49,828 nt of DNA, from assembly GCA_016194305.1 (NCBI GenBank), contig JACQBW010000015.1:1-49828 (forward strand), given 5' to 3'. The translations under genes and the position numbers were made by a program. This stretch comes from Nitrospirota bacterium. GTDB lineage: Bacteria > Nitrospirota > Nitrospiria > JACQBW01. The notes beneath the pieces are model-generated. The model made no database searches. It was not told the DNA's origin and worked only from the letters and a program-made list of their open reading frames with translations. Positions 8,679 to 17,925 of this stretch are shown in pieces (position 1 is the stretch's first letter; each line of letters opens with the position of its first letter).

Positions 8679-9404
8679 ATGCAAAAGGTAGATTTATTGG
8701 TTAAAAAAAGAGATGCTAGCGGAAAAGGTCCGGCTCGTCAGCTGAGGGCAAAAGGATTGATTCCGGCTGTCCTGTACGGAGGCGGAAAAGCAACCGGAAT
8801 CACGCTGAATCCTCTCGATGTTCATAAAATCGTTCATTCCAAAAGCGGCGAAAATACGATGCTGAATATGAAATTTGAAGGAGAGTCAGGCCAAAGCGAT
8901 CGATTGGCTATCTTCAGGGATTTTCAAAAAGATCCTTTGACGGGGGCCGTTCTCCATGTCGACCTGTTTGAGATTTCGATCGATAAGCCGATTCGCGTGA
9001 ATGTTCCGCTGGAAATGACCGGTTCGCCTTTGGGTGTCAAAGAGGGGGGTGTCCTTCAACATCTGATCCGGGAGGTGGAAATCGAAGGTCTTCCTCTGGC
9101 CATTCCAGACCACCTTAAATTTGATGTTTCTTCTCTGGCTATCGGTCAGGCGGTCCATGTTGATGAAATCCCGCTGGTAGAAGGAATAAAAATGTTGTCC
9201 GAAGGAAGACAGGTGGTCGTCTCCATTTCGGCTCCAATGTCTGAAGAAAAACTTTCTGCCCTTCTTGAGGCAACACCGAAAGAGGTGAAAGAACCTGAAC
9301 TGGTTGGAAAGAAGAAGGAAGAAGAAGGGACGCCTGCTGTGGAGGGGAAGGGAGAAGCAAAACCGAAAAAAGAGGAGGAGAAGAAAGAGCCTAAAGCCAA
9401 ATAG
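8679..9404 (+). CDS. rplY: Ribosomal protein L25/Ctc (general stress type)
   Basis: A 241-residue L25 of the long TL5/CTC form that binds 5S rRNA. The N-terminal L25 beta-barrel starts with VKKRDASGKGPARQLRAKG and includes PAVLYGGGK. The second C-terminal domain spans about residues 95-185 (FEISIDKPIRVNVPLEMTG, AIGQAVHVDEIPL). The final 50 residues are a low-complexity Lys/Glu tail, common in this subfamily. A good ribosome site (AAAGGGAG) precedes the ATG. The next gene, pth, begins two bases after the stop. Confidence 0.96.
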   Translation: MQKVDLLVKKRDASGKGPARQLRAKGLIPAVLYGGGKATGITLNPLDVHKIVHSKSGENTMLNMKFEGESGQSDRLAIFRDFQKDPLTGAVLHVDLFEISIDKPIRVNVPLEMTGSPLGVKEGGVLQHLIREVEIEGLPLAIPDHLKFDVSSLAIGQAVHVDEIPLVEGIKMLSEGRQVVVSISAPMSEEKLSALLEATPKEVKEPELVGKKKEEEGTPAVEGKGEAKPKKEEEKKEPKAK

Positions 9405-9406
9405 CC

Positions 9407-9985
9407 ATGTATTTTATCGTGGGATTGGGCAATCCCGGTCGAAAATACGAGATGACCCGCCACAACGTGGGTTTCAGAGTGGTCGGTCGTTTGTCCGAAG
9501 AATACCGGATACCCATTCATAGCAAGAATAAGTTATACGAAGCAGGTTCCGGGGCGCTCTGCAACTTTAATGTGCTTCTGGTCAAACCGCTCACTTTTAT
9601 GAATCGGAGCGGTTTGGTGGTCCGTCAATTAATAGATTACTTCCACGAAGATGCATCTCAATTGATTGTCATTCATGATGATCTTGATATCCCCTTTGGT
9701 CAAATCCGGATTAAATTAAACGGTGGAGCGGGAGGACATAATGGTCTTGCCTCCATTATGGATTCGCTTCAGACAGACCAGTTCTTGCGAATTCGCGTGG
9801 GCATAGGGCGTCCTCAGGATAAAGAAGATGCTGCCAATTACGTTCTGGAGCCCTTTTCAAACGAGGAGGAAAAGATATTGGGGGAAGTTATCAGCAATTC
9901 AACTAAAGCTGTTCAGGAAATTTTAAGTTTTGGTCCGGTACAAGCGATGAATTTATTTAATCAGAGAAAATCGCAATCATCTTAA
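9407..9985 (+). CDS. pth: Peptidyl-tRNA hydrolase
   Basis: A 192-residue enzyme that releases peptides from peptidyl-tRNA that has fallen off ribosomes. Family motifs are in place: FIVGLGNPGRKYEMTRHNVG with the catalytic His, KPLTFMNRSG, and VIHDDLDIPFG with the catalytic Asp, then GGAGGHNGLASI. The start codon is two bases after rplY, so expression is probably coupled to it; the rplY-pth pair is widely conserved. Confidence 0.97.
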   Translation: MYFIVGLGNPGRKYEMTRHNVGFRVVGRLSEEYRIPIHSKNKLYEAGSGALCNFNVLLVKPLTFMNRSGLVVRQLIDYFHEDASQLIVIHDDLDIPFGQIRIKLNGGAGGHNGLASIMDSLQTDQFLRIRVGIGRPQDKEDAANYVLEPFSNEEEKILGEVISNSTKAVQEILSFGPVQAMNLFNQRKSQSS

Positions 9986-10014
9986 ATCAGTTAATAGGGA
10001 GTGGAGATTAAGGC

Positions 10015-12051
10015 ATGAATTTAACAGAGGAATTTTTAGCGTTTTCTTTTTTATGTGCCATAGCCGCAATTGTATATGGATTCTTTCTATCGAAATGGAT
10101 CATGAAACAAAGTCCAGGCTCAGAAAAGATGCAGGCCATTGCTCATGCGATCCAGGAGGGAGCCCAGGCCTTTCTTAACCGGCAATATACGACGATTGGA
10201 ATGGTCGGTCTGGTCCTTTTTGCCGTTTTATGGATATTTCTTGGTGCGACGACGGCGGTCGGGTTCTTTATTGGTGCCGTTTTATCGGCGACCGCGGGCT
10301 ATGTCGGGATGAACATTTCTGTTCGTGCCAATGTCCGGACAGCCGAAGCCTCCAAGTCGGGATTGGCCAGTGGACTCGAAGTGGCGGTCAAAGGGGGATC
10401 GGTAACAGGCCTCCTGGTAGTCGGACTCGGACTTTTAGGCGTCGCGGGTTATTACGCGGTTCTTTACTATATGGCTCCGTCCGGATCAACGATTTCAATT
10501 ACCCCCCTTATCGGGCTTGGATTTGGAGGCAGTTTGATCAGTCTATTTGCCAGACTCGGAGGAGGAATCTACACGAAAGCGGCAGATGTGGGAGCAGACC
10601 TGGTAGGAAAAGTGGAAGCGGGAATTCCGGAAGATGATCCTAGAAATCCGGCAGTTATCGCCGATAACGTGGGCGATAATGTCGGCGACTGCGCGGGCAT
10701 GGCAGCCGATCTGTTTGAAACATACGCCGTGACAATTATTTCGGCCATGCTGCTCGGACAGCTCACTTTCGGAAATTCTCCGAAAGCGCTCCTCTACCCG
10801 ATCGTGCTTGGAGCCGTCTCGATCCTGGCCTCGATCATCGGGTCTTTTTTCATCAAGCTGGGTCCTAGCAAGAATATTATGGGGGCTCTTTATAAAGGAC
10901 TTTTTGTAGCGGGCCTCCTGTCGGCGGCTGCGTTTTATCCGGTTACCAAGATTCTGATGGAAGGAGTAGGCGCGACGCCGGTGATCAATCTTTATTACAC
11001 AGCTTTGATCGGCCTGATTGTGACCGCGGCTCTGGTCGTTATTACGGAATACTACACTTCGACCAGTTTTGCACCGGTTCGGCATATCGCGGAAGCTTCT
11101 AAAACGGGGCACGGCACAAACATTATTGCGGGGCTTGCAGTCGGTATGAAGTCGACGGCGCTTCCAGTTCTGGTGATCGGAGCAGGGATCCTGATATCCT
11201 ATTATTTCGCAGACATTTACGGTGTTGCCATTGCGGCGGTCTCGATGCTTTCCATGGCGGGTATTATCGTGGCCCTGGATGCGTATGGGCCTATTACCGA
11301 TAACGCAGGGGGTATTGCCGAAATGTCCGGTATGGATAAATCCGTTCGAGCGGCGGTGACCGATCCTCTCGATGCCGTAGGCAATACGACCAAAGCAGTG
11401 ACAAAGGGATACGCCATCGGCTCAGCAGCCCTTGCTGCGGTTGTCCTGTTTTCTTCCTATACCCAGGATCTGAACGTAAAACTCTTAAAGGTGGTCGTCT
11501 TTACGCTGAGCGATCCGTTTGTTCTGGTGGGACTCTTTATCGGAGGTCTTCTTCCATATCTTTTCAGTGCCTTGAGTATGGAAGCGGTGGGTAGAGCAGC
11601 TGGGGAGATTGTTGAAGAGGTTCGGAGACAATTTAGAGAGATCCCGGGAATTATGGAGGGCACAAGCAAGCCGGATTATGGAAAAGCGGTGGACATTGTC
11701 ACGAAGTCGGCAATCCGGGAGATGATCCTCCCTGGCATTATACCGGTGGTTATTCCCATTGTCGTCGGGCTGGGGCTTGGGCCCAAGGCACTGGGGGGAG
11801 TTCTGGTTGGAAGTATTGTGACAGGGCTTTTTGTGGCGATTTCGATGACCAGCGGAGGCGGCGCATGGGATAACGCAAAAAAATATATTGAAGAGGGCCA
11901 TTTCGGAGGTAAGGGGAGCGAAGCCCACAAAGCGGCCGTGACTGGCGATACCGTTGGTGATCCATATAAAGATACGGCGGGTCCGGCTATTAATCCGATG
12001 ATCAAAATCATCAATATCGTTGCGTTGCTTCTCGTCCCATTGATGAAATAA
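10015..12051 (+). CDS. hppA: Membrane-bound proton-translocating pyrophosphatase
   Basis: A 678-residue, about 16-helix pump that couples pyrophosphate hydrolysis to ion transport. The substrate-binding block [20 protein letters not shown] followed by [20 protein letters not shown] is intact. The segment [16 protein letters not shown] carries Lys rather than Ala at the position that separates the two classes, so this is the K+-independent, H+-pumping type by established family rules. The C-terminal KYIEEG and [18 protein letters not shown] motifs complete the active site. It lies between pth and ychF, an unusual insertion into a translation cluster, 29 bp after pth. Confidence 0.97.
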   Translation: MNLTEEFLAFSFLCAIAAIVYGFFLSKWIMKQSPGSEKMQAIAHAIQEGAQAFLNRQYTTIGMVGLVLFAVLWIFLGATTAVGFFIGAVLSATAGYVGMNISVRANVRTAEASKSGLASGLEVAVKGGSVTGLLVVGLGLLGVAGYYAVLYYMAPSGSTISITPLIGLGFGGSLISLFARLGGGIYTKAADVGADLVGKVEAGIPEDDPRNPAVIADNVGDNVGDCAGMAADLFETYAVTIISAMLLGQLTFGNSPKALLYPIVLGAVSILASIIGSFFIKLGPSKNIMGALYKGLFVAGLLSAAAFYPVTKILMEGVGATPVINLYYTALIGLIVTAALVVITEYYTSTSFAPVRHIAEASKTGHGTNIIAGLAVGMKSTALPVLVIGAGILISYYFADIYGVAIAAVSMLSMAGIIVALDAYGPITDNAGGIAEMSGMDKSVRAAVTDPLDAVGNTTKAVTKGYAIGSAALAAVVLFSSYTQDLNVKLLKVVVFTLSDPFVLVGLFIGGLLPYLFSALSMEAVGRAAGEIVEEVRRQFREIPGIMEGTSKPDYGKAVDIVTKSAIREMILPGIIPVVIPIVVGLGLGPKALGGVLVGSIVTGLFVAISMTSGGGAWDNAKKYIEEGHFGGKGSEAHKAAVTGDTVGDPYKDTAGPAINPMIKIINIVALLLVPLMK

Positions 12052-12090
12052 CTCGGAATCCCGAGAGCTTAGTGAGACACTTGTTCAATT

Positions 12091-13179
12091 ATGGGAATTA
12101 ATTGCGGGATTCTCGGTCTTCCAAACGTGGGAAAATCGACCTTATTCAATGCGCTTACGGCTGCAAAAGCACAAGTTGCAAACTATCCATTTTGTACCAT
12201 TGATCCCAATGTGGGGATTGTGGCCGTGCCTGACACGAGGCTTCAAAAACTTTCTGAGCTTTACCGGCCTAAAAAGGAGACGCCAGCTACCGTTGAATTT
12301 GTCGATATTGCCGGATTGGTTAAAGGAGCGAGCCAGGGAGAAGGATTGGGAAATAAATTTCTTTCCCATGTTCGTGAAGTCAATGCGTTGGTTCATGTCG
12401 TTCGGTGTTTTGAGGACCCTGACGTCGTCCATGTTCATGGTGAAGTCAATCCGATTCATGACATTGAAATAATCGAAACGGAGCTTGCGCTTGCGGATCT
12501 CGAGGCACTTCTCAAGAGAATCGATAGAGCCGAAAAAAAGAAGAAAACAGGGGATAAATCTGCAGTTCGGGAGATGGAGTTTCTCCAGCGCCTGAAGGGC
12601 ATCCTGGAAGCCGGTGAGCGAATGCCGGACCTTTCCGCTGAAGAAAAAGTCTGGCTAAGGGAATATAACCTGTTAACGGCGAAACCTGTACTTTACCTGG
12701 CCAATGTTTCGGAAAAGGATATTCGCACAGGAAACAGATGGCTGGAGCAGGTCAAGGAGATCGCGGCAAAGAAAAAGACTGATTTTGTGGTGGTCAGTGG
12801 CGCGATTGAAGCCGAAATTGCGACCCTCACCCTTGAGGAGAAGAAAGAGTATCTTGCGGAGCTTGGACTTGAGGAATCGGGATTAGCCCGTCTGATCCGG
12901 AAGGCGTATCATATTTTAAGTCTGATCACCTTTTTTACGGCGGGAAAAGATGAATGTCGTGCCTGGACGATTTTGAACGGGACACGTGCTCCACAGGCGG
13001 CAGGCCAGATCCACTCGGATATTGAAAAAGGATTTATTCGTGCCGAAGTATTTAGATACGAGGATCTCATTCTGAATAAGACCGAAGCGGCGATTAAGGA
13101 GAAGGGGCTGCTCCGTCTGGAAGGAAAAGAGTATATTGTTCAGGATGGAGATGTCATTTATTTCAGGTTTAATGTGTAA
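12091..13179 (+). CDS. ychF: Redox-regulated ATPase/GTPase YchF (Obg family)
   Basis: A 362-residue P-loop NTPase. G1 is GLPNVGKST; the G4 position reads NVSE instead of NKxD, which is the YchF/OLA1 signature giving ATP over GTP preference. A helical insert follows the G domain, and a C-terminal TGS domain ends in [10 protein letters not shown]. YchF associates with ribosomes and stress responses. The protein is complete and of family length. It is followed by a perfect 10-bp inverted repeat before rpsF. Confidence 0.96.
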   Translation: MGINCGILGLPNVGKSTLFNALTAAKAQVANYPFCTIDPNVGIVAVPDTRLQKLSELYRPKKETPATVEFVDIAGLVKGASQGEGLGNKFLSHVREVNALVHVVRCFEDPDVVHVHGEVNPIHDIEIIETELALADLEALLKRIDRAEKKKKTGDKSAVREMEFLQRLKGILEAGERMPDLSAEEKVWLREYNLLTAKPVLYLANVSEKDIRTGNRWLEQVKEIAAKKKTDFVVVSGAIEAEIATLTLEEKKEYLAELGLEESGLARLIRKAYHILSLITFFTAGKDECRAWTILNGTRAPQAAGQIHSDIEKGFIRAEVFRYEDLILNKTEAAIKEKGLLRLEGKEYIVQDGDVIYFRFNV

Positions 13180-13193
13180 CAATAGCGTACCAA

Positions 13194-13219
13194 ACTGAAC
13201 TGCAATCTGGCAGTTCAGT
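13194..13219 (+). repeat. Perfect 10-bp inverted repeat between ychF and rpsF
   Basis: ACTGAACTGC at 13194-13203 pairs perfectly with GCAGTTCAGT at 13210-13219 around a six-base loop. It begins 15 bases after the ychF stop and 62 bases before the rpsF start. There is no T-run after it, so it does not look like a simple intrinsic terminator. It may be an RNA hairpin that stabilises an mRNA end or lies in the rpsF leader. Confidence 0.7.
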
Positions 13220-13280
13220 GTCATCAATCCTTGCTGCTTCCACACTGAGAAGTGGCTTAAAATCCATAAGGAGGATTACC

Positions 13281-13652
13281 ATGTTAAATGATTACGAGTG
13301 TCTCTATATTACCAGGCCCTCATTGACGGAGGACGAAGTGACGGGAGTCAATGAAAAGGTGAGGAGTTTGGTCGAAAAAAATGGAGGTTCAATTACCAAG
13401 ATTGAAAACTGGGGAAAGAAAAAGCTCTCCTACGAAGTGAAAAAGGAGAAGAAGGGAATATATCTGCTGACACATATCAAAGGACCGGGTAATCTGGTGA
13501 CTGAACTGGAGAATCATTTGAAAATTCAGGATAGCGTCATTAAATTTCTTACCGTAAAACTCAATTTGAAAGTTGAAGCTGCCAAGGCGGAAAGAGCGGG
13601 AAGACTGGTAGAGTCTCAGAGAGAAAAGGCGCTGGAACCGATCAGCGAGTAA
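13281..13652 (+). CDS. rpsF: 30S ribosomal protein S6
   Basis: 123 residues beginning MLNDYECLYITRP, the usual S6 start. The frame is open upstream to 13218, but the strong AAGGAGG at 13268-13274 places the start at 13281. S6 pairs with S18 on the 30S platform. The downstream order ssb-rpsR is the classic rpsF operon. The C-terminal extension (residues 95-123) is Lys/Glu-rich. Confidence 0.96.
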   Translation: MLNDYECLYITRPSLTEDEVTGVNEKVRSLVEKNGGSITKIENWGKKKLSYEVKKEKKGIYLLTHIKGPGNLVTELENHLKIQDSVIKFLTVKLNLKVEAAKAERAGRLVESQREKALEPISE

Positions 13653-13677
13653 AAAATCCTCAAAGGAGATCGTTAAT

Positions 13678-14073
13678 ATGGCGAGTTTTAATAAAATCAT
13701 TTTAATGGGAAACTTAACTAAGGATCCTGAAATCCGCTATACGCCGAATGGAACTGCTGTTGCAAATTTCCGAATGGCCGTAAATCGCCGATATAAGCAG
13801 GGTGATGAGACCAAGGAAGATGCTTGCTTTATCGATATTGTGGTCTTCGGTAAACAGGGAGAGAGCTGTGGTCAATATCTTCACAAAGGCAACGGCGTGA
13901 TTGTGGACGGACGCCTTCAGGAAAGGCGATGGGAGACGGAAGACGGACAAAAAAGAAGCAAGTATGAAGTCGTGGCTCAAAGTGTTCAGTTCCTTCCCAA
14001 GAAGGAAGGACCCGGTTCCGGCGGCGAAGGAATGGCGGATGACATGATGGATAATAATGACGTTCCGTTTTAA
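13678..14073 (+). CDS. ssb: Single-stranded DNA-binding protein
   Basis: 131 residues with an N-terminal OB fold (NKIILMGNLTKDPEIRYTPN, VAVFRMAVNR-like core, DIVVFGKQGE) and a short acidic tail ending NNDVPF, the partner-recruiting tip of SSB. The linker is short, making this a compact SSB. AAGGAGAT seven bases upstream fixes the start. It lies between rpsF and rpsR as in many bacteria. Confidence 0.96.
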   Translation: MASFNKIILMGNLTKDPEIRYTPNGTAVANFRMAVNRRYKQGDETKEDACFIDIVVFGKQGESCGQYLHKGNGVIVDGRLQERRWETEDGQKRSKYEVVAQSVQFLPKKEGPGSGGEGMADDMMDNNDVPF

Positions 14074-14107
14074 GCGAAATGGGGACAATTGAAAGGAAAG
14101 TTTAAAT

Positions 14108-14365
14108 ATGAAGGAATCCAAGGACAAGAAGGACAAAGGCGAGAAGAAGAGTTTCCAGAGAAAGAAAATGTGTCGATTTTGCGGCGACAAAATTGAATAT
14201 ATTGATTACAAAGATCTCGTCACCTTAAAAAACTTTCTCACAGAACGAGGAAAAATCATACCGAGAAGAATTTCTGGAAACTGCGCTGGTCATCAGCGCC
14301 AGCTCATGATTTCTATTAAAAGAGCTCGAAATATCGCATTACTGGCGTTCGCGGAAGAACGTTAA
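14108..14365 (+). CDS. rpsR: 30S ribosomal protein S18
   Basis: 85 residues with the S18 core ([20 protein letters not shown], then PRRISG, then [16 protein letters not shown]). A CxxC pair at the start of the core (CRFC) plus a later Cys and His (NCAGH) suggest the zinc-binding form of S18. A basic Lys-rich N-terminal extension of about 20 residues precedes the core. AAAGGAAAG precedes the ATG. Confidence 0.95.
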   Translation: MKESKDKKDKGEKKSFQRKKMCRFCGDKIEYIDYKDLVTLKNFLTERGKIIPRRISGNCAGHQRQLMISIKRARNIALLAFAEER

Positions 14366-14393
14366 AAATTCGCAGACCGGAGGGAGCAAGACC

Positions 14394-15344
14394 GTGGCTG
14401 ACGGCAAAAAATATCCCTGGATAGAGATCGCCGTCATCATCGCAGTTGTCTTCTTCCTGGGCACGTCAATGTATTACCGGAACTGGACCGGATTTGCAGT
14501 CGGACTCATCTCTTTTGCCCCGATCGTCCTGTTCTACCTTCACTATTCAAAAAAACTCTTCCTGGCCGCCAGCGTCATTTTGATGCTCGGTTTCCTCTCT
14601 TTGACCGGCTGGATCGAAGCCCTGTTTCTAGTTTTGATCTATCTTGTCTCCTCTATACTCATCGCTGAAATGCTCCGGAGAAACCGTGCTCCTGAGGAGA
14701 TTGTCTTTTCCGGAATTTTCCCTTCGCTTATTTCAGGAATTGGCCTTTGGATAGTCCAGTCTTTTCGAATTCATGAAAATCCCATTGTCTATTTCAAGGA
14801 AATCACCCTTCAAAATTTGAAAGAAACGGTTCATTATTATGAAAGAATCGGGATGGACAAGGAAAAGATCGACATATTAAACGCGTCACTCAACGACTTG
14901 GCGTCCTGGTTTTTGTACCTATTCCCCGGCATTTATATTGCGGGATTGATTTTCATGATCTTTCTGAATTATCTTCTAGTTCGTTTTATTCTCGTCAAGA
15001 TGGAAAAAAAGGGATTTTCATTCAAACCGCTCTCTTCCTGGCGGGCAACGGATCATCTGATATGGGGATTTATTTTCTCCGGAGTTCTTCTCCTTTTACC
15101 TCTCGGGGAGACGAAAATCCTGGGTGGGAATCTCCTGATCGTGTTCATGTTGCTCTATTTTTTTCAGGGCCTTGCTCTCGTCGCTTATTTTTTTAATAGG
15201 AGAGGCGTTAAACCGATCTGGCAGTTTTTCTCATATTTTCTGCTTTTGATTTGGCCTCTTTTGGGGATTATCGTGGCTTTATTTGGGTTATTTGATATTT
15301 GGATTGATTTCAGGAAATTAAGGAATACGAAAACCCCGGCCTAG
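14394..15344 (+). CDS. DUF2232 (YybS-like) membrane protein
   Basis: 316 residues, GTG start preceded by GGAGGGAG. About eight hydrophobic helices cover most of the length, beginning with WIEIAVIIAVVFFLG. A soluble stretch lies near residues 125-165. The arrangement and its place after rpsF-ssb-rpsR fit the DUF2232/YybS family, often found beside rplI; its function is not established. Here no rplI follows; instead the gene ends convergently with the DUF4388 gene, the two stop codons sharing the palindrome CTAG at 15341-15344. Confidence 0.82.
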   Translation: MADGKKYPWIEIAVIIAVVFFLGTSMYYRNWTGFAVGLISFAPIVLFYLHYSKKLFLAASVILMLGFLSLTGWIEALFLVLIYLVSSILIAEMLRRNRAPEEIVFSGIFPSLISGIGLWIVQSFRIHENPIVYFKEITLQNLKETVHYYERIGMDKEKIDILNASLNDLASWFLYLFPGIYIAGLIFMIFLNYLLVRFILVKMEKKGFSFKPLSSWRATDHLIWGFIFSGVLLLLPLGETKILGGNLLIVFMLLYFFQGLALVAYFFNRRGVKPIWQFFSYFLLLIWPLLGIIVALFGLFDIWIDFRKLRNTKTPA

Positions 15345-15817
15345 ACCTCTTCTCCGAGTTTCAAGATGACTCCCGAAACAATGTCGCCAAGGTCAATCGG
15401 CATGGGGATGATGTTTTGGGGAAGTTCTCCTTCCAAAAATTCGTATTTCCCCCCGGGTTCCCAGAGAAAAATACTTAAAATGATTTCTTTAATCTGGATT
15501 TTGAGTCCGGCAAAAAGGTCTTTCGGCGTGATGACGCCCATTTCAACAAGTATTGATCCTTGCCTTTTTCCGGTTTTTTTAATCAGGTCTGAAGAAATCT
15601 TATAATGTTCTTGAGTGATCTTGCCGGATTTCAAAAGGACATCACCCAACCGGTCGTCATTTTCAGAAGATGAGGCGTAGATCAAATTTCCCTCCTTAAA
15701 AAAAAGAGATTTGATCGCCTTGTCCTGATAGATGGTGAGAATGCCAGTAATCTTTTTGGAGCGAATCCCTTCCAGGATATCGGGCAGATCGTTGAAAGTG
15801 TAATTTCCACTGGTCAT
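15341..15817 (-). CDS. DUF4388 (PATAN-like) domain protein
   Basis: 158 soluble residues. The N-terminal 100 residues fit the DUF4388 pattern (DLPDILEGIRSKKITGILTIYQ, LFFKEGNLIYASSSE, RLGDVLLKSGKIT), and the second half continues with GSILVEMGVITPKDLFAGLK and LWEPGGKYEF. In better-studied bacteria this domain type accompanies two-component and gliding or motility signalling. Nothing catalytic is visible. It has its own near-consensus promoter upstream and GGAGAG as ribosome site. Its 3' end overlaps the DUF2232 gene by four bases, tail to tail. Confidence 0.85.
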   Translation of the reverse strand: MTSGNYTFNDLPDILEGIRSKKITGILTIYQDKAIKSLFFKEGNLIYASSSENDDRLGDVLLKSGKITQEHYKISSDLIKKTGKRQGSILVEMGVITPKDLFAGLKIQIKEIILSIFLWEPGGKYEFLEGELPQNIIPMPIDLGDIVSGVILKLGEEV

Positions 15818-15853
15818 AAATGGACGCTTCTCTCCAGACTTGCAGTCTTGTTC

Positions 15854-15881
15854 ATTATAATAAATGGTACGCGCTTGTCAA
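15854..15881 (-). promoter_or_regulatory. Sigma70-type promoter for the DUF4388 gene
   Basis: On the minus strand TTGACA (15881-15876) and TATAAT (15859-15854) are separated by 16 bases: a full consensus pair. Transcription would begin near 15847, about 30 bases before the ATG at 15817. Confidence 0.75.
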
Positions 15882-15955
15882 TCAGATATCATTAGACTTC
15901 GCACCGTAGAGATGAGCGAGCTTAATAAGCGGGTCGACTCTTTGAAACGGGGAAT

Positions 15956-17224
15956 TCAGCTTTTGGCGGCACCTGCTGGAGACATCTCGCCCAACCAGCT
16001 AAAGGCTTTCATCTGCGCGGAAAGAACATCTTCCTGTTTTAGCTGTAGTTCTGTCAGCTGGTCTTCTGTGACCCAGGAGCCGGGGTTTTCCATGAGCTCG
16101 GCGAGCTCTAGAAGCTGACCGAGAGTTCCCCCTCTTTTTGGCGACAGCGCTTCTTTTATCGTTTCAGAAAGATTGAGGCTTGTGACCATTTCATCCAGGG
16201 TGATCTTATACTGGCTTTCAAATAGGGAAAGCATGCCGATCATATACGCCTGGTCGATGGTGTCCCGGTTTGCACGAAGGAGCGGGTGCGAAGCGGCAAG
16301 TTGTTCCATGAAAGTGGCCCGAACTGCCGCCATATCGACGAGAGGGTTTTCCATTCCCTTGCTGTCGTCAGAAGCGAATAGGGCGAGTTGAACCCATCTC
16401 TGAAGTTTTTGTCGGCCGACAATGGCCAGGGCATGCCGAACGGTTTCTACTTTCTGGCGAAGACCCAGTGAAACTGAATTGACTAATAGAAGGAGTTTAT
16501 AGGTCAGTACGGAACTTCCCCGGAAAACTTTTTCAATTGCGTCCATTTCTGCATCTTCCGATAAGAGACGCATCAATTTGAATAGCGATGAAGAAGCTTC
16601 GTCAATTGGTTTTTTTTCAATGACAGAGGGTTTGGCAAAGAAGTATCCCTGGAAAAGGTCGAAGCCGAGGCCCCGGCACTGGAGAAATTCCTCCCGAGTT
16701 TCCACTTTTTCAGCAAGAAGTTTTACCGGATAAGTTCGGAACTGCTTTACAGCTTGTGTAAGCTGTTCGGTCGACATTCTAAAAGGATGAACTTTGATGG
16801 TGTGGATAATTTTATAAAGGAGATCGAATGCAGGATTGAAATCATGATCATCCAGTGAAAGTTCAAATCCTGTTTCCTTCAAGGTGCTGCAGCGCAGGAG
16901 CAATTCCGGTGTCACCGAAATCGTTCCCGGGAGTTCCAGAATAATTCTTTCCTTCGGAAGAAGTTCAACGACGTCTCCCATGAGAAGCTCAATATCCGCC
17001 TTAATGAGACCTTTGTAAGCGCCCAAAATCTGATCGAGTCCGAATCGGGAGACGATATTCATAATACCATTAGCGACGGTGTAGGAAATGTCTTTTCCGG
17101 GTTCAACCTGGGCGGGTCCCGCCGTAGAACGAAAATAGAGCTCGTAAGCCACGGTCTCATCTTTCATATTGAGAATGGGCTGCCTCCCAATAAGATAGTT
17201 CTCTTTTCGTTTTTCAGGTCCCAT
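15956..17224 (-). CDS. EAL-HDOD signalling protein (YuxH/CdgJ type), copy 1
   Basis: 422 residues with an N-terminal EAL-like domain (about 10-210) and a C-terminal HDOD domain (about 215-410). The EAL motif itself is replaced (VAYELYFR), and the usual DDFGTG-like metal loop reads DDHDFNP. The KVH, AEKVET and FDLFQGYFF elements remain. So it probably does not hydrolyse c-di-GMP and works as a binding or scaffold protein, as known for this family. The HDOD part shows RGSSVLTYKLLLLVNS and RHALAIVGRQKLQRW. It is closely similar along its whole length to the protein at 19168-20442. Confidence 0.93.
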   Translation of the reverse strand: MGPEKRKENYLIGRQPILNMKDETVAYELYFRSTAGPAQVEPGKDISYTVANGIMNIVSRFGLDQILGAYKGLIKADIELLMGDVVELLPKERIILELPGTISVTPELLLRCSTLKETGFELSLDDHDFNPAFDLLYKIIHTIKVHPFRMSTEQLTQAVKQFRTYPVKLLAEKVETREEFLQCRGLGFDLFQGYFFAKPSVIEKKPIDEASSSLFKLMRLLSEDAEMDAIEKVFRGSSVLTYKLLLLVNSVSLGLRQKVETVRHALAIVGRQKLQRWVQLALFASDDSKGMENPLVDMAAVRATFMEQLAASHPLLRANRDTIDQAYMIGMLSLFESQYKITLDEMVTSLNLSETIKEALSPKRGGTLGQLLELAELMENPGSWVTEDQLTELQLKQEDVLSAQMKAFSWLGEMSPAGAAKS

Positions 17225-17315
17225 TGTTTGGTTTCCTGTGACTAAGAATCAGGTTCAATTTGAAACTTCGGTCTATGAATAGTGGACCGCGGATTTGAAT
17301 TTGATTACACTATAA

Positions 17316-17343
17316 ATCATAACTGACTGGATTTATTTGTCAA
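17316..17343 (-). promoter_or_regulatory. Sigma70-type promoter for EAL-HDOD copy 1
   Basis: Minus-strand TTGACA (17343-17338) and TATGAT (17321-17316) with a 16-base spacer. The predicted start of transcription near 17309 leaves a leader of about 85 bases before the ATG at 17224. Confidence 0.65.
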
Positions 17344-17426
17344 GTTGACGCAGAAACACGTGGAGAACTTTTCATTTAGATTCCAGAGGATTACGCATCA
17401 GGTGTGCCCGGTCAAACTTTTTTATT

Positions 17427-17753
17427 CTACCCGCAGGTGGTACAGTCAACCTGTTGATGATCAGCACAAATCCCGATTTGATGCGCGCTACAATATCTTA
17501 TTCCAGACGCGGGATCAATGTCCGCGGCGCATCGCAAACACTTGTCATTTCTCCCCACTTCAGGAATACGACAGAATCCCACACCTTCATCTAAATGGTC
17601 CGCGATGACCAACTATCCCTCACGATACTGAACGTGATTCGTGTCAAAAATAAAGAATTTATCTTCGTGTAAAATAATATCCGGTCGATCGGAATAAACT
17701 TTCACTTTTTTAAAAAATTGTCCTCTTCGGTCATATAAACTTATTACCGTCAT
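17427..17753 (-). pseudogene. Small zinc-finger protein gene interrupted by an in-frame TAG
   Basis: Starting at ATG 17753, with GGAGGT seven bases upstream, a 46-residue frame (MTVISLYDRRGQFFKKVKVY...) ends at a TAG at 17615-17613. The same frame then continues without another stop for 61 codons to a TAG at 17429-17427. The second part has four to six cysteines and histidines spaced as a double zinc site (CLRC, RYC, ICADH, CTTC). The whole would be a 108-codon protein with one amber codon. This looks like a gene broken by a single base change (for example CAG to TAG), a readthrough gene, or a coupled pair with TTG restart directly after the stop. I do not recognise the family. Confidence 0.6.
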
Positions 17754-17925
17754 GAAAGATACCTCCATTTTTTGACTGGACCCGTGTCAGTTAAATAAAC
17801 GGGCCCTCATTTGAGGCCATCTTAGATGAGTTTTCTTTGAAATGCAAAATTCTGAATGGACTGGAGGAGAAAGTTGAAGTCAGAAAAGGAGTGACAATAA
17901 GATCTAAACGTGGCATTGTCTTGGT

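Noticed and set aside
10543-12014. Several long minus-strand open frames
   Set aside because: They are antisense to hppA, whose codon pattern and motifs explain the absence of stops.
13194-13219. Inverted repeat considered as the ychF terminator
   Set aside because: No T-run follows the stem, so intrinsic termination is unlikely; kept only as an unexplained hairpin.
17345-17608. Plus-strand 87-codon open frame
   Set aside because: It is antisense to the split zinc-finger gene and covers the EAL-HDOD promoter; it lacks a ribosome site and recognisable sequence.
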